6,438 nt of DNA from UBA3071 sp965369635 (GCA_965369635.1 CBDURC010000176.1:1-6438), one strand, 5' to 3'; counted from the first letter of the stretch, positions 1 to 6,002 are shown. Program-made: numbers and translations. Notes: generated by a model from the sequence alone, not told the origin.

Positions 1-1450
1 GCTCGCCTGGCTCGTAGGTGGTGACCTCGAAGGAGCAGCGCACCAGGTCGCGTCCTTCGTCCAGCGAGGCGATATACCCCATCGCCAGCGCCTGCATGAG
101 GATATTGCCAATGGAGGTCGCTTCGGCTGGGCCGGCGATGACCACCTTTCCCGTGGCGTCGGCAGTGAGTTGGTTCAGCAGCCGGTTCTTTGAGCCACCT
201 CCGATGATGTGAATGCTGGGGTACGGGCGGTCCATCATATCTTCCAACTGTTCCAACAGCCGGCGATAAGTCAGCGCCAGGCTTTCCAACGCGCAGCGCA
301 CGATGGCCCCTCTGCTCTGCGGCACCGGTTGCCCTGTCTCGGCGCAGTAGGCCTGAATCTTCTGCGGCATGTTGCCGGGTGAAAGGAAACGATGGTCGTC
401 CGGATTCACCAATCCACCGAAAGGCTCCGCCTCGGCAGCCAGGTCGGTCAGCTCCTCCCACGATAGCTCCCTGCCAGCCTGCGTCCACTCGCGGCGGCAT
501 TCCTGCACCAGCCACAGCCCCATGACGTTCTTCATCAAACGGAAGGTGGACTGCCCGCCCCGCCCCAAGCGGGGCACGCCCCCTTCATTGGTGAAGTTAT
601 AAGCCAGGGTCTTCGGTGTGATCAGTGGCTCGTCCAGCTCCACTCCCAGGATCGACCAGGTGCCTGAGCTGATGAAGGCATGGTCACCGCTTCGCGCCGG
701 CAGCGCAGCCACAGCCGAGCCGGTATCATGTCCGGCGATGGCGATCACGGGCACTGGCCGCGCTCCCGTCTCCTCGGCCACGGCAGGATGCAGCGGACCG
801 AGTTGCGTGCCCGGGTCCTTTATCTCGCCGAAGATGCGGGTGGGCAGGCCCATCTTCTCCAGCATGGACCAGGCCCAGTCGCCTGCGCGGGGGTCGTAGC
901 ACTGGCTGGTGGTGGCGATGGTGAACTCGCTGACCTTGCGCCCCGTCAGCCAGAAGTTGAACAGGTCGGGCATGTTGAGGAAAGTCCGAGCAGTATCCAG
1001 CAGCGGCGATTCCTGCACGGCCATGGCCAGCAGTTGGTAGAGACTGTTGAGTTGCAGGAACTGGATGCCCGTGTACTCGAAAATCTCCTCCCGCGGCACA
1101 CGTCGGAAGGCTTCTTCCATCATCCCGTTCGTGCGGCCGTCGCGGTAGTGGTAGGGATTGCCCAGCAGTTCGTCCCGCGCATCCAGGAGACCAAAGTCCA
1201 CGCCCCAGGTGTCGAGGCCCAGGCTGGCAATCTCTGCCCCGCAGATCTTGACGCATTTCGCCAGGCCGCATTTGATCTCCTCGAAGAGCCGCAGGACGTC
1301 CCAGTGCAGGCTGTCGAGCAGGCGCACGGGGCCGTTGGGGAAGCGGTGCACTTCCTCCAGCCGCAGCCGTTCCCCGTCGAAGATACCCAGCACTGCGCGC
1401 CCGCTGGAAGCGCCCAGGTCGAAGGCAAGGAAGTTAGCTGTCTGAGTCAT
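1..1450 (-). CDS. rhaB: L-rhamnulokinase, C-terminus cut by window edge
   Basis: Phosphorylates L-rhamnulose to L-rhamnulose-1-phosphate with ATP, the second step of cytoplasmic rhamnose breakdown. Reading back from the ATG at 1450 gives 483 open codons with no stop before the left edge. Seen: the FGGY/actin-fold phosphate-1 motif DLGASSGR at residues 11-18, sugar-site segments LDTWGVDF (79-86) and YRDGRTNGM (102-110), the catalytic-base motif GHDTGSAV with Asp242 as candidate base, SSGTWSILG (261-269), NEGG (288-291), KNVMGLWLVQE (307-317) and the adenosine-site motif IIGGGSKNRLLNQL (415-428). All match E. coli RhaB as I recall it (about 489 residues), so probably only the last twenty or so residues are missing. 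The start overlaps the dehydrogenase stop as ATGA, and a strong GGGGAGGAG at 1456-1464 precedes it, so translation is probably coupled. Other FGGY kinases (fuculose, xylulose) are less likely given the RhaB-type motifs and the neighbouring rhaA. Confidence 0.96.
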   Translation of the reverse strand, partial: MTQTANFLAFDLGASSGRAVLGIFDGERLRLEEVHRFPNGPVRLLDSLHWDVLRLFEEIKCGLAKCVKICGAEIASLGLDTWGVDFGLLDARDELLGNPYHYRDGRTNGMMEEAFRRVPREEIFEYTGIQFLQLNSLYQLLAMAVQESPLLDTARTFLNMPDLFNFWLTGRKVSEFTIATTSQCYDPRAGDWAWSMLEKMGLPTRIFGEIKDPGTQLGPLHPAVAEETGARPVPVIAIAGHDTGSAVAALPARSGDHAFISSGTWSILGVELDEPLITPKTLAYNFTNEGGVPRLGRGGQSTFRLMKNVMGLWLVQECRREWTQAGRELSWEELTDLAAEAEPFGGLVNPDDHRFLSPGNMPQKIQAYCAETGQPVPQSRGAIVRCALESLALTYRRLLEQLEDMMDRPYPSIHIIGGGSKNRLLNQLTADATGKVVIAGPAEATSIGNILMQALAMGYIASLDEGRDLVRCSFEVTTYEPGE

Positions 1451-2238
1451 CGCATCTCCTCCCCACCCGTGACATTCACCGCCTGGCCAGTCATGTAGCT
1501 GGCCTGATCCGAAGCCAGGAAGACGACCACGTTAGTCACGTCGTCGTAGGTGCAGCCCCGTCCCAGAGGTACCTTCGCCTCGTACATGGGTCGCACATCC
1601 TGCTTGGCGATGTCCCACTTCTTGGCGTATTGATCATAGAGTGAGTCCACCCACAGCGGCGAATCGAGCAGATTGCCAGGGCAGATGGCGTTGACCCGCA
1701 CGCCATATTCCGCCAACTCCAGCGCCAGGCTCTGGGTCAGGCCGATGCCGCCGAACTTGGCGGTGGCATAGGCGGAGTTCCTGTAGCCTCCCTTCTTACC
1801 CGACTTGGAGTTGATTTGGATGATCACGCCGCTGCGCTGCCGCTTCATCACCCGCGCCGCGTGTTTGGCGCAGAGGAAGTAACCCACCAGGTTGACCTCG
1901 ATGACTTTGCGCCACTTCTCAGCCGGGAATTCAGCGACGTCCCCAGCGATGACGATGCCGGCGTTGGCCACCATGATGTCCAGGCGGCCGAACTCGTCCA
2001 CGGCCCGCTGTACCATGGCCCCCACCTGGGCTTCATCGGTGACATCCGACCGCACGGCGATGGCCTGGCGATTCGTCTGCTGGCGAATGGCCTCGACCAC
2101 TTGCTGTGCCTTGTCGGAGTTGATGTCGGCCACGACGAGATGCGCTCCCTCGCGGGCCAACCGGTGGGCGATGGCCTCGCCCAGTCCCTGCGCCGCGCCG
2201 GTGACGATGGCGATTCGGTCCTGCAGTACTTGGCTCAT
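1447..2238 (-). CDS. SDR-family NAD(P)-dependent dehydrogenase, sorbitol-6-phosphate dehydrogenase-like
   Basis: A 263-residue classical short-chain dehydrogenase/reductase with a Rossmann fold. Seen: nucleotide motif TGAAQGLG (13-20), acidic Asp38 at the end of beta-2 (VVADI), which favours NAD over NADP, NAG motif at 92-94, and the catalytic tetrad Asn116, Ser144, Tyr157, Lys161 (SAYATAK). The stretch INSKSGKKGG...AYATAKFGGIGLTQSLALELAEYGVRVNAICPGNLLDSPLW and the end MTGQAVNVTGG closely resemble sorbitol-6-phosphate 2-dehydrogenases (SrlD/GutD) as I recall them. In rhamnose operons an SDR domain often acts on L-lactaldehyde (RhaW, usually fused to the aldolase RhaE), so oxidation of lactaldehyde, or of a related polyol or sugar phosphate, is the contextual inference. 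The substrate cannot be read from the sequence. AGGA lies 8 nt before the ATG at 2238. It follows the PHP-like gene after 21 bp and overlaps rhaB by 4 bp. Confidence 0.93.
   Translation of the reverse strand: MSQVLQDRIAIVTGAAQGLGEAIAHRLAREGAHLVVADINSDKAQQVVEAIRQQTNRQAIAVRSDVTDEAQVGAMVQRAVDEFGRLDIMVANAGIVIAGDVAEFPAEKWRKVIEVNLVGYFLCAKHAARVMKRQRSGVIIQINSKSGKKGGYRNSAYATAKFGGIGLTQSLALELAEYGVRVNAICPGNLLDSPLWVDSLYDQYAKKWDIAKQDVRPMYEAKVPLGRGCTYDDVTNVVVFLASDQASYMTGQAVNVTGGEEMR
1456..1464 (-). promoter_or_regulatory. Strong ribosome binding site of rhaB
   Basis: Minus-strand GGGGAGGAG lies 5 nt before the rhaB ATG. It sits inside the last codons of the upstream dehydrogenase (encoding part of its GGEEMR end), so the kinase start site is built into the preceding gene. 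This is the best Shine-Dalgarno match in the window and supports the 1450 start. Confidence 0.8.
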
Positions 2239-2246
2239 CTTTTCGT

Positions 2247-2250
2247 TCCT
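2247..2250 (-). promoter_or_regulatory. Ribosome binding site of the SDR gene
   Basis: The minus strand reads AAAGGAACGAAAAG before the ATG, with AGGA 8 nt upstream. The same 8-nt spacing is seen for rhaA and for the TTG start proposed for the PHP-like gene, so it helps fix starts in this cluster. Confidence 0.65.
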
Positions 2251-2259
2251 TTCGTGTCC

Positions 2260-3612
2260 TTAACCCTCCCCCTGGCACTTTGACAGCATCTCATCCGGTA
2301 ACATGGCCGGATTCAGCCGCTTCAACTGGGCCAACCCCTTCTCTCCCGGCTCCACCTGGTAGCCGATTCGGGTGTAGAATTCGTTGCGCTCCCGACGAGA
2401 CGACAGGTGAGATCGTGCCCATTCACTCTGGTAGCCCAGTCCCAGTGTTCGCTGCATCACGGTGTGGCCGTAGATGAAGTGAGCGCCATCCAAAAAGGCT
2501 TGGCGAACGGGCGCCAGCTCCGGGGCGTCGAAGTCGTCCACCAGCTTCTGTCCGAAGGTGTTCATCTCTGTCCCTACGTTTAGTGGCAGCGACAGCTCCT
2601 GGGCCAGATCGACGACATCGTACAGGTTCTGCAGCTTGATCCGGCGAATCTCCGGGTCGGCGATGTTCCAGTTGCGGTCGGGGACGATATTAAGGGCGGC
2701 CGCTCCCTTGCCGATCAGGAGATGCAGCAACTCCTCCATATCCTGTTCGCCCTCGGAAGTGCCGTCCAGCCAGGTGGCGCATACCAGTGCGTCACATGCC
2801 TCGACCATCTGATGAAATTGGTCTACCGTGGGAAAACTTTCGGGTCCCGGTCGAACGTAGCCTACGCCGCCCCGTTTCATCAGCTTCTTGCGAACCAGGC
2901 TCTGGAACTTGGGGCCGTCGCGCATAAGCGCTGCCGCGTGGTCGGGATCGAGGCATAGCTTGTCGGCCCAGAACTGAGCCGGGTCAGACACCAAACGCTT
3001 GGCTGCGCTCAGGTAGGCCACGACCAAAAGGCGCTCGGTGGCGTTTCCCGAAGGTGTGAGGGGCAACACGTCGCGTTCGTAATCAATCGTGACCGGCGCC
3101 AGGTAAGCATTGACCCGGTCTGCCACACGCCGGTTGCGCTGGCCCGCCCGCTGGCGCATATCAGCCAGGATGCCCGCGGCTGGTTCGGGCGCTTGAGTGG
3201 ATGTAAAGCCAATGCCCATGTGATAGTAGATGCCCGGCTCGCCAGGCGAGTTGATCTCACGGGTGATGAATTCGGGCAGAAATACCCTCGTCTCGATCCC
3301 GGTACTGCCACGCACTCCCACCGCTTCGCAGGCGTCGAGGAATTCGTCCACGCTGTCCAGCACGTCAAACTCCACAGTGCCCATCAGCTTGAAGCCACGC
3401 CGCTTGGCCAGCCAGGCCAGCGCCGTAGGCGAGTAGCCGTAGGCATTGAAAGAAAAGAAGGTATGGCAGTGCATGTTGGCCACGTCGGATACCGGTTCCA
3501 CCGGAATGACGCCTTGTTCTGCCAACGAGATCAGCTCTGCCAGACCGCTGGCGCGGACAGTAGGATCAAAATCATTCAGTCGCGCTTCCAGGTCTGCAAA
3601 CCGTTCGCTCAA
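2260..3612 (-). CDS. PHP-domain-like metal-dependent protein of unknown function in a rhamnose operon
   Basis: A 450-residue protein when started at the TTG at 3612. Its N-terminal third looks like a PHP (polymerase and histidinol phosphatase) metallohydrolase: NMHCHTFFSFN at 46-56 gives the HxH pair His48/His50, followed by YSPTALAWLAKRRGFKLMGTVEFD with Asp83 in the place of the usual second metal motif, GIETRV with Glu107, and His131 in YYHMGIGF. A classical terminal GSDAH motif is not seen; the closest segment is LNVGTEMNTFGQ (344-355), with Glu349 and Asn351. Long helical segments fill the middle. No signal peptide or membrane segment is seen, so it is probably cytoplasmic. Start choice: TTG at 3612 has AGGA 8 nt upstream and lies 4 bp after the aldolase stop, while the first in-frame ATG (Met47) would abut the HxH motif and remove the preceding conserved-looking region. 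Its position between pathway genes implies a linked role, but the reaction is unknown: a phosphatase, phosphoesterase or other metal-dependent hydrolase are all possible. Confidence 0.85.
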   Translation of the reverse strand: MSERFADLEARLNDFDPTVRASGLAELISLAEQGVIPVEPVSDVANMHCHTFFSFNAYGYSPTALAWLAKRRGFKLMGTVEFDVLDSVDEFLDACEAVGVRGSTGIETRVFLPEFITREINSPGEPGIYYHMGIGFTSTQAPEPAAGILADMRQRAGQRNRRVADRVNAYLAPVTIDYERDVLPLTPSGNATERLLVVAYLSAAKRLVSDPAQFWADKLCLDPDHAAALMRDGPKFQSLVRKKLMKRGGVGYVRPGPESFPTVDQFHQMVEACDALVCATWLDGTSEGEQDMEELLHLLIGKGAAALNIVPDRNWNIADPEIRRIKLQNLYDVVDLAQELSLPLNVGTEMNTFGQKLVDDFDAPELAPVRQAFLDGAHFIYGHTVMQRTLGLGYQSEWARSHLSSRRERNEFYTRIGYQVEPGEKGLAQLKRLNPAMLPDEMLSKCQGEG

Positions 3613-3616
3613 GTTC

Positions 3617-4402
3617 TTATTCCTGCCGCTTGCGGCGATACAACTCGTCGGGCCGGGTATGGATCCGCTCCACGGCCTCCCCACTCATGAAATGCGGACC
3701 GCCCAGAGCGTAGGTGCCCAGCAGGATGCGGGCGGCTTTGACGGCCATGGCGGTGATGTTCTCCACCTCCTGAGCCGTCCGGCCCAGGGCAAGAAGGCCG
3801 TGGTTCTGCATCAGTGTCACCTTGGGGGGCTCCCCGTGGTCCTCGAGATAGCGGGTGATGACCTCCCGCACCTTGCGAGCCACGGGAAGCCCCGGATCAG
3901 TGTAGGGGACGATGGCCGGGGCCGGGCCGCAGATCACAACTTCATCAGGGAAGAGGCGGCCGCTGACCGCTTCCTCGAAGCCGACGGAGCAGGTCAGCGC
4001 GTTGATGGCCGTGGGGTGGGTGTGGCCCGCGAAGTTGATGCCAGGCAGGTCCAGAGCCAGCGCATGCAGCACCGTTTCCACGGAGGGCCGTTCCTGACCT
4101 TGCGCACCAACCTTGGCCGCGATCAACTCTTGCTTGACCTCCTCGTCGCTCAGATCGGGGCCATCGAGCATGGCCAGCACGGGCTCGAAGCGCACATGCA
4201 CGAAGCCGGAGGCTTCGATACCCGGAAGGTACACACCGCTGGCCTTGACCCAGAAGGTCTCCTCGTCGGCCCAGGCCGAAGTGTTGCCCTCACCCAAGAT
4301 GACGTAGTCGTGCGTCGGGTCGCCCAGGCGGCGGGACATGGCGATGAGTTGCTGTAGGATGTCGTTGGGTTGTTTCGGTTCTGTCCCGTTCTGTCCAATC
4401 AT
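3617..4402 (-). CDS. Class II aldolase/adducin-family protein, probable L-rhamnulose-1-phosphate aldolase (RhaE-like)
   Basis: A 261-residue zinc-dependent class II aldolase. Seen: phosphate-loop motif GEGNTSAW (37-44), WVKASGVYL (51-59), RPSVETVLHA (105-114) with Glu109 as candidate catalytic acid/base, zinc ligands His127 and His129 in GHTHPTAINALTCS, and His201 in QNHGLLALG. In context it should cleave rhamnulose-1-phosphate to dihydroxyacetone phosphate and L-lactaldehyde. It does not resemble the E. coli RhaD sequence as I recall it; the VKASG and RPSVETxLHA pattern is closer to the aldolase half of the bifunctional RhaE-RhaW proteins, but here it stands alone. A fuculose- or ribulose-phosphate aldolase is the main alternative. 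ATG at 4402 was chosen because the protein then begins just before the family domain; the frame stays open upstream to a TTG at 4534, but those 44 codons run through hairpins and repeats and show no family features. The Shine-Dalgarno is weak (CAGAAGCACC). The stop lies 4 bp before the PHP-like start. Confidence 0.9.
   Translation of the reverse strand: MIGQNGTEPKQPNDILQQLIAMSRRLGDPTHDYVILGEGNTSAWADEETFWVKASGVYLPGIEASGFVHVRFEPVLAMLDGPDLSDEEVKQELIAAKVGAQGQERPSVETVLHALALDLPGINFAGHTHPTAINALTCSVGFEEAVSGRLFPDEVVICGPAPAIVPYTDPGLPVARKVREVITRYLEDHGEPPKVTLMQNHGLLALGRTAQEVENITAMAVKAARILLGTYALGGPHFMSGEAVERIHTRPDELYRRKRQE
3621..3624 (-). promoter_or_regulatory. Ribosome binding site supporting a TTG start of the PHP-like gene
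   Basis: Minus-strand CAGGAATAAGAAC directly precedes TTG at 3612. AGGA is 8 nt upstream, and the TAA within this stretch is the aldolase stop. Stop, Shine-Dalgarno and start are interleaved, which is typical of coupled translation. The site argues against the farther GTG at 3684, which would overlap the aldolase by 68 bases. Confidence 0.6.
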
Positions 4403-4408
4403 GGTGCT

Positions 4409-4439
4409 TCTGATACTCCGGAACCTTAGGTCTGATACT
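4409..4439. repeat. 9-bp direct repeat TCTGATACT with 22-bp period upstream of the aldolase
   Basis: TCTGATACT occurs at 4409-4417 and again at 4431-4439, separated by 13 bp. On the coding strand this is AGTATCAGA twice. The 22-bp period places both copies on the same face of the helix, as in tandem half-sites for a regulator. The copy nearer the gene lies 7 bases upstream of the ATG, where the other genes of the cluster carry their AGGA Shine-Dalgarno. A binding role is inference; the exact repeat is directly visible. Confidence 0.5.
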
Positions 4440-4503
4440 TTGTCAGCGGAAAAGAGGAAGGAACGGAAGGCTTCTCGCGCTTTTTGCGCCGCTTCTGCTG
4501 GGA

Positions 4504-4518
4504 GGGAGTTGCACTCCC
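4504..4518 (-). terminator. Perfect 6-bp hairpin after rhaA, possible processing or attenuation stem
   Basis: GGGAGT-TGC-ACTCCC is a perfect 6-bp inverted repeat with a 3-nt loop, about 75 bases after the rhaA stop. On the coding strand it is followed by TCCCAGCAGAAG with no T run, so it is not a standard intrinsic terminator. It could stabilise or separate the rhaA message from the downstream part of the operon. Low confidence as a terminator; the stem itself is exact. Confidence 0.3.
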
Positions 4519-4593
4519 GACTGCGGCAGCACAACTGGCTTGGGACTCTTGGTCCGCAGCAAGCTGTGGCGTCCGGCAGCTATCGGATGGTTG

Positions 4594-5871
4594 CTAGGCC
4601 CTCTTTGCGAGCACTTGCCTCTCGTATTCCCTGATGTCATCCATGTAGCCCATACCCACGGGGACACCCTGCCGCAAGCAGTAGTAGTCCCAGGCCGCGC
4701 CGAAGGGCATCCCTTTGATCTCTTCCAGCAGCGCCAGCCGCGCTGTATAATCGCCGGCGACCTCCAATTCACGCATCTGGTCAATGGGCTCCAGCAGCGC
4801 CAGCAACAGTGCCCGCAGCGCGTTGCGCGTGCCAATAACCCACGCCGCTACACGATTGATGCTGGCATCGAAATAGTCCAGCCCGATGTGCACGCGGTCG
4901 AGGAACCCCCCGCGCACGATCTCTTGCATGATGGCTCGCAGCTCATCCGAGAGGGTGACCACGTGGTCGCTGTCCCAGCGCACGCCCCGGCTGATGTGTA
5001 GCAGTATCTCGTCCACGTACAGCAGCACGGAGGAGAGCTTGTCGGAGACCACCTCGGTAGGATGGAAGTGACCGCTGTCCAGGCACAACAGCACGTCGTT
5101 GGCGACGGCATAGCCCAGGTAGAACTCGTGCGAGCCGACCACGTAGCTCTCCGAGCCAAGCCCAAAAAGCTTGCTCTCAACGGCATCGAGATTGTGCTGG
5201 GGATCGAGCTTTTCGGCGAAGATAGCGTCCAGCGAGTCCTTCAGGAGCAGGCGCGGTGTCTTGCGGTCCACCGGGATGTCCTTGAATCCATCAGGAATCC
5301 AGAGGTTGGTCACGCAGGGACTACCCAGTTCCCGCCCGAAGTGCGCGCCGATCTTGCGGCAGGCGATGCAGTGCTCGATCCAGAACTGGCGGATGGCGGC
5401 GTCGTAGCTGGACAGGGTGAAGCCGCTGTCGGCCAGGGGATGGGAGAAGCAGGAGGGATTGAAGTCTAATCCGTGATCCCTATCTTTGGCCCAGTCAACC
5501 CACGCCGAGAAGTGTTCAGACTGCAGTTTGTTGCGCTCGATCCTTTGGCCGCTGGTCTCGGCGTAGATCCCGTGCAGGGCCAGCCGGTGAGTGCCGGGAA
5601 TCAGACTGTAAGCCTTGTCCAGGTCGCGGCGCAATTCAGCAGCGTTGCGGGCTTTGCCAGGATAGTTGCCCGTCGTCGCAATGCCACCGCCCAGTTTGCC
5701 CTCTGGGTTCTCGAAACCTGCCACATCGTCGCCCTGCCAACAGTGCAGGCTGATAGCGATTTGTGCCAGCCTCTCTAGCGCCGCGTTGGTGTCCACACCC
5801 AGCATGGCGAAGCGTTCTTCTGCCAGCGTGTAGGCAGCTTGTATCTGTTTGGTCCAAGAGACATCATTCAT
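4594..5871 (-). CDS. rhaA: L-rhamnose isomerase
   Basis: Interconverts L-rhamnose and L-rhamnulose, the first step of the phosphorylating rhamnose pathway; a cytoplasmic, metal-dependent TIM-barrel enzyme. The 425-residue length matches the E. coli and Bacillus family (about 419-424). Motifs align with E. coli RhaA almost end to end: SLHCWQGDDVAGFENPEG (41-58), TGNYPGKARNA (67-77), LDFNPSCFSHPLADSGFTLS (135-154), WIPDGFKDIPVDR (191-203), DAVESKLFG (229-237), CLDSGHFHPTEV (263-274), RWDSDHVV (298-305) and VHIGLDYFDASINRVAAWVIGTRN (327-350). Metal and catalytic residues, at an offset of 2 from E. coli numbering as I recall it, are all present: Glu232, Asp265, His292 and Asp332 (structural metal), and His268, Asp300 and Asp302 (catalytic metal). 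AGGAAG lies about 8 nt before the ATG at 5871. The stop is TAG. It is separated from the regulator by 144 bp and from the aldolase by 191 bp. Confidence 0.98.
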   Translation of the reverse strand: MNDVSWTKQIQAAYTLAEERFAMLGVDTNAALERLAQIAISLHCWQGDDVAGFENPEGKLGGGIATTGNYPGKARNAAELRRDLDKAYSLIPGTHRLALHGIYAETSGQRIERNKLQSEHFSAWVDWAKDRDHGLDFNPSCFSHPLADSGFTLSSYDAAIRQFWIEHCIACRKIGAHFGRELGSPCVTNLWIPDGFKDIPVDRKTPRLLLKDSLDAIFAEKLDPQHNLDAVESKLFGLGSESYVVGSHEFYLGYAVANDVLLCLDSGHFHPTEVVSDKLSSVLLYVDEILLHISRGVRWDSDHVVTLSDELRAIMQEIVRGGFLDRVHIGLDYFDASINRVAAWVIGTRNALRALLLALLEPIDQMRELEVAGDYTARLALLEEIKGMPFGAAWDYYCLRQGVPVGMGYMDDIREYERQVLAKRA

Positions 5872-5877
5872 TTGGTG

Positions 5878-5883
5878 CTTCCT
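5878..5883 (-). promoter_or_regulatory. Ribosome binding site of rhaA
   Basis: Minus-strand AGGAAGCACCAA precedes the ATG, with AGGA 8 nt upstream. The string GAAGCACC recurs immediately before the aldolase ATG, where the AGGA core is lost (CAGAAGCACC). Confidence 0.6.
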
Positions 5884-5885
5884 AC

Positions 5886-5903
5886 ATCATAATATCTCAT
5901 GAT
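5886..5903. promoter_or_regulatory. AT-rich inverted repeat ATCAT-N8-ATGAT, possible operator
   Basis: ATCAT (5886-5890) and ATGAT (5899-5903) form an inverted repeat around AATATCTC, in an AT-rich patch that contrasts with the GC-rich surroundings. It overlaps the candidate -10 box of rhaA, as expected for a repressor site. Five-base arms are short and could arise by chance. Confidence 0.25.
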
Positions 5904-5918
5904 CGCACACGTAGTCAC
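5889..5918 (-). promoter_or_regulatory. Weak sigma-70-like promoter candidate for rhaA
   Basis: On the minus strand GTGACT (5913-5918, 4 of 6 to TTGACA) and TATTAT (5889-5894, 5 of 6 to TATAAT) are separated by 18 bp. This is the most AT-rich patch between the regulator and rhaA. A problem is that transcription would start only about a dozen bases before the ATG, cutting into the Shine-Dalgarno, so the assignment is tentative. Confidence 0.2.
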
Positions 5919-5930
5919 AGCGCTTGCCGT

Positions 5931-5948
5931 CTTGTCCAATCGGACAGG
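5931..5948. promoter_or_regulatory. Inverted repeat CTTGTCC-AATC-GGACAGG, possible operator or hairpin
   Basis: Arms of 7 bases (5931-5937 and 5942-5948, one G-T mismatch pair) flank a 4-base centre in the region between the regulator and rhaA. No T run follows on the coding strand, so a terminator is unlikely. Half of the palindrome belongs to a 15-base motif that reappears at the aldolase start (4386-4400, 13 of 15 identical), which favours a protein binding site. Regulator identity is inference; the adjacent DeoR protein is the obvious candidate. Confidence 0.35.
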
Positions 5949-6002
5949 GGTACTGAAAGAAGTCTGGGAGGAATGAGGCTCTTACCCATGTCTGCGACCG
6001 CG

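Larger units (their letters stand above)
4403..4593. other. 191-bp non-coding gap between rhaA and the aldolase gene
   Basis: The largest gap in the cluster. It holds the hairpin at 4504-4518, a short GCGC-TTTTT-GCGC inverted repeat at 4479-4491 on the plus strand, a purine-rich plus-strand run (4446-4470, pyrimidine-rich on the coding strand), and the direct repeat near the aldolase. No small gene with a credible start site was seen. No clear promoter stands out: CTGACA (4441-4446, minus strand) resembles a -35 box but has no good -10 at 16-18 bp. The gap may be a processing or attenuation region, or hold an internal promoter not recognisable by eye. Confidence 0.6.

Noticed and set aside
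680..1498. Plus-strand open frame of 272 codons and a minus-strand frame at 726-1271
   Set aside because: Both lie inside rhaB in other frames. The rhaB frame carries all kinase motifs; these translations have biased composition and no family features.
3613..3684. GTG start at 3684 for the PHP-like gene
   Set aside because: It would overlap the aldolase by 68 bases, adds a low-quality leader, and the TTG at 3612 has a well-spaced AGGA.
3446..4357. Plus-strand open frame of 303 codons
   Set aside because: It is antisense to the aldolase and PHP-like genes, whose family motifs are clear on the minus strand. Its translation shows no domain motif and it follows from GC-rich codon use.
4441..4446. 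CTGACA as a -35 box of an internal promoter
   Set aside because: At 16-18 bp downstream on the minus strand the sequence is around GTTCCGGA, which is not a credible -10 box.
4504..4518. Hairpin as a true rho-independent terminator ending the rhaA transcript
   Set aside because: No T run follows on the coding strand and the downstream genes belong to the same pathway; kept only as a low-confidence structural feature.
4403..4534. N-terminal extension of the aldolase from a TTG at 4534
   Set aside because: The 44 extra codons pass through a perfect hairpin and a direct repeat, are Arg/Ser-rich and match nothing expected before the class II aldolase domain.
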